A stretch of DNA of 64,000 nt from Micromonospora sp. HK10 (GTDB lineage: Bacteria; Actinomycetota; Actinomycetes; Mycobacteriales; Micromonosporaceae): positions 1-64,000 of the forward strand of contig NZ_KQ058821.1 in NCBI RefSeq assembly GCF_000982955.1, read 5' to 3'. Made by a program: the position numbers and the translations under genes. Under the pieces are notes generated by a model. The model was not told the DNA's origin. It did not search any database and saw only the letters and a program-made list of their open reading frames with translations. Position 1 is the stretch's first letter, and each line of letters begins with the position of its first letter. Positions 60,467 through 64,000 of this stretch are shown in pieces.

Positions 60467-62539
60467 ATGAGCGGCGAGAACCTGGTCTCGGCGTACGTCG
60501 GCGACGGGGAACTGGACGCGGAGGCCAGCGTCCGGCCGAAGCGGCTGGAGGAGTTCATCGCCCAGCACCGGGTCCGCGACCAGCTCGACCTGCTGCTCAA
60601 GGGCGCGATGCGGCGCGGCTCCCCACCCGACCACATCCTGCTCTCCGGGCCGCCTGGCCTGGGTAAGCCTGTTTCGGTGGACGCCCTCGTGCTGCTCGAG
60701 GACGGGTCACGGCGACGGCTCGGTGACATAGTCGTGGGAGATCGGGTCATCACCCGGACCGGCGTGAGCGCCCGGGTGACCGCCGTGCATGAGCAGGGCG
60801 AGCTGGACTCGGTCAGGATCCGGACCACCAGTGGGCGAGAGGTGGTGGCCGCGCCAGATCACCCGTTCTGGACCCCTGAGGGCTGGATCAAGGCCGGCGA
60901 TCTCACCGATCGGGACTATGTCGCCAACGTGCTCTGCCCGGACCTGGTGGCGGACAGCATCCAGGATGTCGACGAGTACAAACTCGCCGGGTACCTGATC
61001 GGCGACGGATGCACGACCAACCAGGTCACCTTCACCGGCGGGGACGAGGACGTGCTCGCCGACTTCCGGTCGACCTGCGACCGGCTCGGGTATGGGCACA
61101 ACACCAGGCCCAACAGCGCCCGCAGTTCCCTCATCAGGATCTCAGGTCTCCGGCCCTGGCTGGAGGAACACGGCCTGCTCGACAAGAACGCCTGGCAGAA
61201 GCGGGTGCCCGAGTTCGTCTTCCGCGGCGACAGCTGGCAGGTGGCGGCGTTCCTGGGTGCCTACTTCGCCTGTGACGGCACGGTGAGCCGTCGGGGACGT
61301 GACCGGTACGACGTGGTGGTCGAGTTCTACAGCGTCTCGCGAGGGCTGCTCGAGGACGTGCAGCACCTTCTCCTGCGGCTCGGCGTTCAGTCACGGCTCA
61401 AACTGAAGCGGGGGCGTTACCAGGGGCGGCCGCACGAGTCCTGGCGCCTGAGCGTCACCAGCCAGGACGACGTGGCACGGTTCGTGCAGCGGGTCACGGT
61501 GATCGGCGAACGGGGTCGGCGGCTGGCTGAGTGGGCACCGCGACGGGATCGGTTCGAGGAGCGGCTCGCCGCCGATCGGGTGGCCTCTGTCGAGGCCGTG
61601 GGCCTGCGGGAATGTCGATGCCTGACCGTCGACGGAGACCACACCTTCACCGTGAACGACTTCGTGGTGCACAACACCACCCTGGCCAATATCGTGGCCG
61701 CCGAGCTGGGTGCGGGGATCCGGGTGACCAGCGGCCCGGCGATCGAGCGCTCCGGTGACCTGGCCGCGATCCTGACCAGCCTCACCGAGGGCGACGTCCT
61801 GTTCATCGACGAGATCCACCGGATCGCCAAGCCGGCCGAGGAGCTGCTGTACAGCGCCATGGAGGACTTCCGGGTCGACGTGGTGGTCGGCAAGGGGCCG
61901 GGGGCCACCGCCATCCCGCTGGACGTCGAGCCGTTCACCCTGGTCGGCGCGACCACCCGGTCCGGCCTGCTGACCGGCCCGATGCGGGACCGGTTCGGCT
62001 TCGTCGCGCACCTCGACTTCTACGCCCCGGCCGACCTGGAGGCGCTGCTGCACCGCTCGGCCCGGATCCTCGGGGTGCCGATCACCGACGAGGGCGCGGC
62101 CGAGATCGCCGGTCGGTCCCGGGGCACCCCGCGGATCGCCAACCGGCTGCTGCGCCGGGTGCGCGACTTCGCCGAGGTCCGGGCCGACGGGGTGGTCACC
62201 CTGGAGACCGCCCGGGCCGCGCTCACCGTGTACGACGTCGACGCCCTCGGGCTGGACCGGCTGGACCGGGCGGTGCTCTCCGCGCTGGTCGACTCGTTCC
62301 GGGGCGGGCCGGTCGGGCTCTCCACCCTGGCCGTGGCGGTGGGGGAGCAGCCGGACACCGTGGAGGAGGTCTGCGAGCCGTTCCTGGTGCGGGCCGGCCT
62401 GCTGGCGCGGACCCCGCGGGGCCGGGTCGCCACCGAGGCGGCCTGGCACCACCTGGGGCGTACCCCGCCGAATGGTACATTTGGCGCGGATGCTCCTCCG
62501 GTGCCCGATCTGTTCTCGGCCCAGACCGATCAGCCGTGA
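60467..62539 (+). CDS. ruvB: Holliday junction branch-migration ATPase RuvB, interrupted by an intein
   Basis: The precursor has 690 residues. Exteins: 1-67 and 404-690 (354 residues when joined, the normal RuvB size). The N-extein has [24 protein letters not shown] and stops at GPPGLGK; the C-extein continues [13 protein letters not shown], so the joined Walker A is GPPGLGKTTLAN. Walker B is LFIDEIHR, sensor 1 and the arginine finger lie in [20 protein letters not shown], and the winged-helix tail ends near WHHLGR. Without splicing the P-loop is split and ATP hydrolysis should fail, so RuvAB depends on the intein working. It follows ruvA by 106 bp. Confidence 0.97.
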   Translation: MSGENLVSAYVGDGELDAEASVRPKRLEEFIAQHRVRDQLDLLLKGAMRRGSPPDHILLSGPPGLGKPVSVDALVLLEDGSRRRLGDIVVGDRVITRTGVSARVTAVHEQGELDSVRIRTTSGREVVAAPDHPFWTPEGWIKAGDLTDRDYVANVLCPDLVADSIQDVDEYKLAGYLIGDGCTTNQVTFTGGDEDVLADFRSTCDRLGYGHNTRPNSARSSLIRISGLRPWLEEHGLLDKNAWQKRVPEFVFRGDSWQVAAFLGAYFACDGTVSRRGRDRYDVVVEFYSVSRGLLEDVQHLLLRLGVQSRLKLKRGRYQGRPHESWRLSVTSQDDVARFVQRVTVIGERGRRLAEWAPRRDRFEERLAADRVASVEAVGLRECRCLTVDGDHTFTVNDFVVHNTTLANIVAAELGAGIRVTSGPAIERSGDLAAILTSLTEGDVLFIDEIHRIAKPAEELLYSAMEDFRVDVVVGKGPGATAIPLDVEPFTLVGATTRSGLLTGPMRDRFGFVAHLDFYAPADLEALLHRSARILGVPITDEGAAEIAGRSRGTPRIANRLLRRVRDFAEVRADGVVTLETARAALTVYDVDALGLDRLDRAVLSALVDSFRGGPVGLSTLAVAVGEQPDTVEEVCEPFLVRAGLLARTPRGRVATEAAWHHLGRTPPNGTFGADAPPVPDLFSAQTDQP
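60668..61675 (+). mobile_element. 336-residue RuvB intein with LAGLIDADG homing endonuclease
   Basis: It begins [20 protein letters not shown] and ends FVVHN, with Thr next. Block A lacks the usual Cys1/Ser1: the first residue is Pro. Block B is a variant with His65-Pro66-Phe67-Trp68 and Ala where Thr is usual. Block F has Cys316 and Cys318 in [13 protein letters not shown], and block G is VVHN (penultimate His335, Asn336). Two LAGLIDADG motifs, LAGYLIGDG (106-114, Asp113) and LGAYFACDG (196-204, Asp203), suggest an intact homing endonuclease. Pro1, Trp in block B, Cys in block F and a Thr C-extein match the class 3 inteins described from the mycobacteriophage Bethlehem DnaB intein. Activity is untested. 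Confidence 0.95.
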
Positions 62540-62678
62540 TCCGAACGTGATCTGTGCCGCATTCGGCGTTCCCAGGAGCACGGACTAGACTTCGCCGCGG
62601 TCTGTACAGGACGTGAGAATCCGCCTCCGCTCCGGCGCCCTCGGGCTCGGACGGAGGCCAATGGGAAGGTCAACAACT

Positions 62679-63017
62679 GTGCCTCTCGCACAAACCGGTA
62701 GCGGGGCCGGCGGTCTGACGCCGATCCTCATGATCGCCCTGCTCTTCGGGGTCATGTACTTCATGATGATTCGCCCGCAGCAGAAGCGGCGCCGCGAGGC
62801 CGAGCAGATGCAGTCCCAGCTCGGCCCGGGCGACGAGGTGGTCACCATCGGCGGGCTCTACGGCACCGTCGTGGCCGTCGAGGACGACAGCGTCCTGCTG
62901 GAGGTCGCCCCGGGCGTGCAGACCCGGTACGCGCGCCCCGCGATCGCCCGGGTCACCACCCGCGCCGAGCGCCCGACCGAGACGGTCAGCGAGGACGCGG
63001 AGCCGGTCAAGGAGTGA
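62679..63017 (+). CDS. yajC: preprotein translocase accessory subunit YajC
   Basis: About 112 residues. One N-terminal membrane helix (LTPILMIALLFGVMYFMMI) is followed by the family marker RPQQKRRREAEQMQSQLGPGDEVVTIGGLYGTVV. GTG 62679 puts a short tail before the helix and has GAAGG at 9 nt; ATG 62661 is an alternative that would add six residues. It lies between ruvB and secD, the common order in Actinobacteria, and acts with SecDF in the Sec translocon. Confidence 0.94.
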   Translation: MPLAQTGSGAGGLTPILMIALLFGVMYFMMIRPQQKRRREAEQMQSQLGPGDEVVTIGGLYGTVVAVEDDSVLLEVAPGVQTRYARPAIARVTTRAERPTETVSEDAEPVKE

Positions 63018-63239
63018 GCCGCCGGCCCCGGACGGGGCAGCGGATTCGTCGACACAAGTGGATAGTTGGGGCGGCGTCCGCCGCCGACAGGCGAGTGCCC
63101 GCCCGGTGCCCCCGCGCCGGGTCCGGTGGCCGCGCCGGCCGGTGACGCCGACCCGTCAGAGCCGTCGGGCGGACACCCCCGGCCCGACCTTTCGTCGCCG
63201 CTGCCCAGCGGTGCGACCGTACAGGGAGACAAGACAGCC

Positions 63240-64000
63240 GTGGCACCACCTCAGGGACAGATGCGCCCCGGACGGCAGTTGGCCGTGCTCGGGCTCATCT
63301 TCGTCGTCCTCTATCTCTTGGTGTTCTTCTCGGGCGGCGCCAAAGGGGGCTGGCAGGACCGGTTGGAGCCCCGGCTCGGCCTGGACCTGATCGGCGGCAC
63401 CCGGCTGACGCTCGAGGCCACCAACACGGTGGACGGCAAGCCCCCGACCGCCGCCAACCTCGAAGAGGCGCGCCAGATCATCGAGAACCGGGTCAACGCC
63501 TACGGCGTGGCCGAGGCCGAGGTGGTCACCGAGGGCAACCGGAACATCGTCATCTCCCTGCCCGGTCAGAACCGGGACCTGACGAACGTCGGTGAGGCCG
63601 CCGAGCTGCGCTTCCGCAAGGTGCTCAAGGCCACCGACGGCAGCGGCGCGGCCGCCCAGCCGGCCCCGTCGGCCAGCGCCACCCCGAAGCCGTCCGGCAG
63701 CGCGTCGCCGAAGGCGACCGCCGGCGCGGGCGCCAAGGCCAGCGCGACGCCGAGCGCCGGCGGGCAGGGCGGCATGGCCCCCACGCCCAGCGCCAGCGCC
63801 AGCGCCGCCGCACCGACCGCGTCGGCCACGCCGAGCGCCGCCGCGCCGAGCCCGAGCGCCAGCGCCGAGCCGGTGCCGCAGAGCATCGAGCAGCAGCGCA
63901 AGGCCATCGAGCAGAAGGTGGGCGCGGCGGCCTGGGCCGCCGCCTCCGGCCTGCAGGCGCCGGCCGACCTGGCGACCGACCCGTCGCTGGCCGACAAGCT
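63240..64000 (+). CDS. secD: protein translocase subunit SecD (3' end missing)
   Basis: 253 codons are in the window. After a short basic N terminus one membrane helix (QLAVLGLIFVVLYLLVFFSGG) precedes the first periplasmic domain, with LEPRLGLDLIGGTRLTLEA, ENRVNAYGVAEAEVVTEGNRNIVISLPG (a SecD hallmark), and AELRFRKVL. From about nt 63640 to 63880 an Ala/Ser/Pro/Thr-rich low-complexity stretch interrupts the domain before QSIEQQRKAIEQKV. The GTG start follows AGGGAGACAAGACAGCC. SecD uses the proton gradient to help release translocated proteins. Confidence 0.95.
   Translation, partial: MAPPQGQMRPGRQLAVLGLIFVVLYLLVFFSGGAKGGWQDRLEPRLGLDLIGGTRLTLEATNTVDGKPPTAANLEEARQIIENRVNAYGVAEAEVVTEGNRNIVISLPGQNRDLTNVGEAAELRFRKVLKATDGSGAAAQPAPSASATPKPSGSASPKATAGAGAKASATPSAGGQGGMAPTPSASASAAAPTASATPSAAAPSPSASAEPVPQSIEQQRKAIEQKVGAAAWAAASGLQAPADLATDPSLADK

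Noticed and set aside
63018-63239. A coding frame between yajC and secD starting near 63058.
   Set aside because: It runs out of phase into secD, whose frame is certain, and has no homology-like features.

Overview
This is a very GC-rich actinomycete chromosome segment, most likely from Micromonospora or a close relative in the Micromonosporaceae. The call rests on GC-saturated third codon positions, frequent GTG starts, F420 enzymology, phosphatidylinositol-mannoside genes, and a gene order shared with other Actinobacteria (thrS-HIT-pgsA-patA-pimA, pdxS-pdxT-yebC, ruvC-ruvA-ruvB-yajC-secD). No rRNA, tRNA, CRISPR array, insertion sequence or prophage was seen. Genus and novelty could not be checked by search.

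Layout. 0-3.6 kb: the end of a sugar cluster (HldE-like heptose kinase/adenylyltransferase, SDR, GT9 glycosyltransferase), then topoisomerase IB. 3.9-9.9 kb: AraC regulator, unknown protein, RecQ, methyltransferase plus TetR pair, F420-dependent oxidoreductase. 10-20 kb: GH3 hexosaminidase, GNAT, lipoprotein, DUF1206, MscS channel, a Holin-X/DUF3618/DUF4235 trio, a cold-shock gene with a structured leader, aldo/keto reductase, and a Tam-like methyltransferase coupled to an adenosine deaminase-like gene. 20-25 kb: two-component system, ADP-ribosylglycohydrolase, YcnI-like protein, and repeats. 25-38 kb: the conserved block thrS, HIT, a lone maltokinase-cap protein, aldo/keto reductase, EF-G2, pgsA-patA-pimA, pdxS-pdxT, yebC. 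38-59 kb: a block absent between yebC and ruvC in Mycobacterium tuberculosis as I recall that order. It holds two secreted proteins sharing a leader, a Ser/Thr kinase, an ECF sigma factor, a PadR/HAAS membrane pair, dnaE, a class V aminotransferase, a liv-type ABC importer, an MFS/TetR pair, a PucR-like regulator and an SDR. 59-64 kb: ruvC-ruvA-ruvB, yajC and the start of secD.

The most striking feature is a 336-residue intein inserted in frame in the Walker A loop of RuvB (60668-61675). It has two LAGLIDADG motifs. It starts with proline rather than Cys/Ser/Thr, has Trp in a variant block B, Cys in block F and Thr as the first C-extein residue, which is the published pattern of class 3 inteins. 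Splicing would be needed to rebuild the ATP-binding loop of the Holliday-junction motor. Other unusual items are an in-frame palindromic insertion in pdxT, a possible anti-Shine-Dalgarno in the cold-shock leader, a 30-bp perfect palindrome inside a TetR gene, and paired operators in front of two regulator-linked genes.
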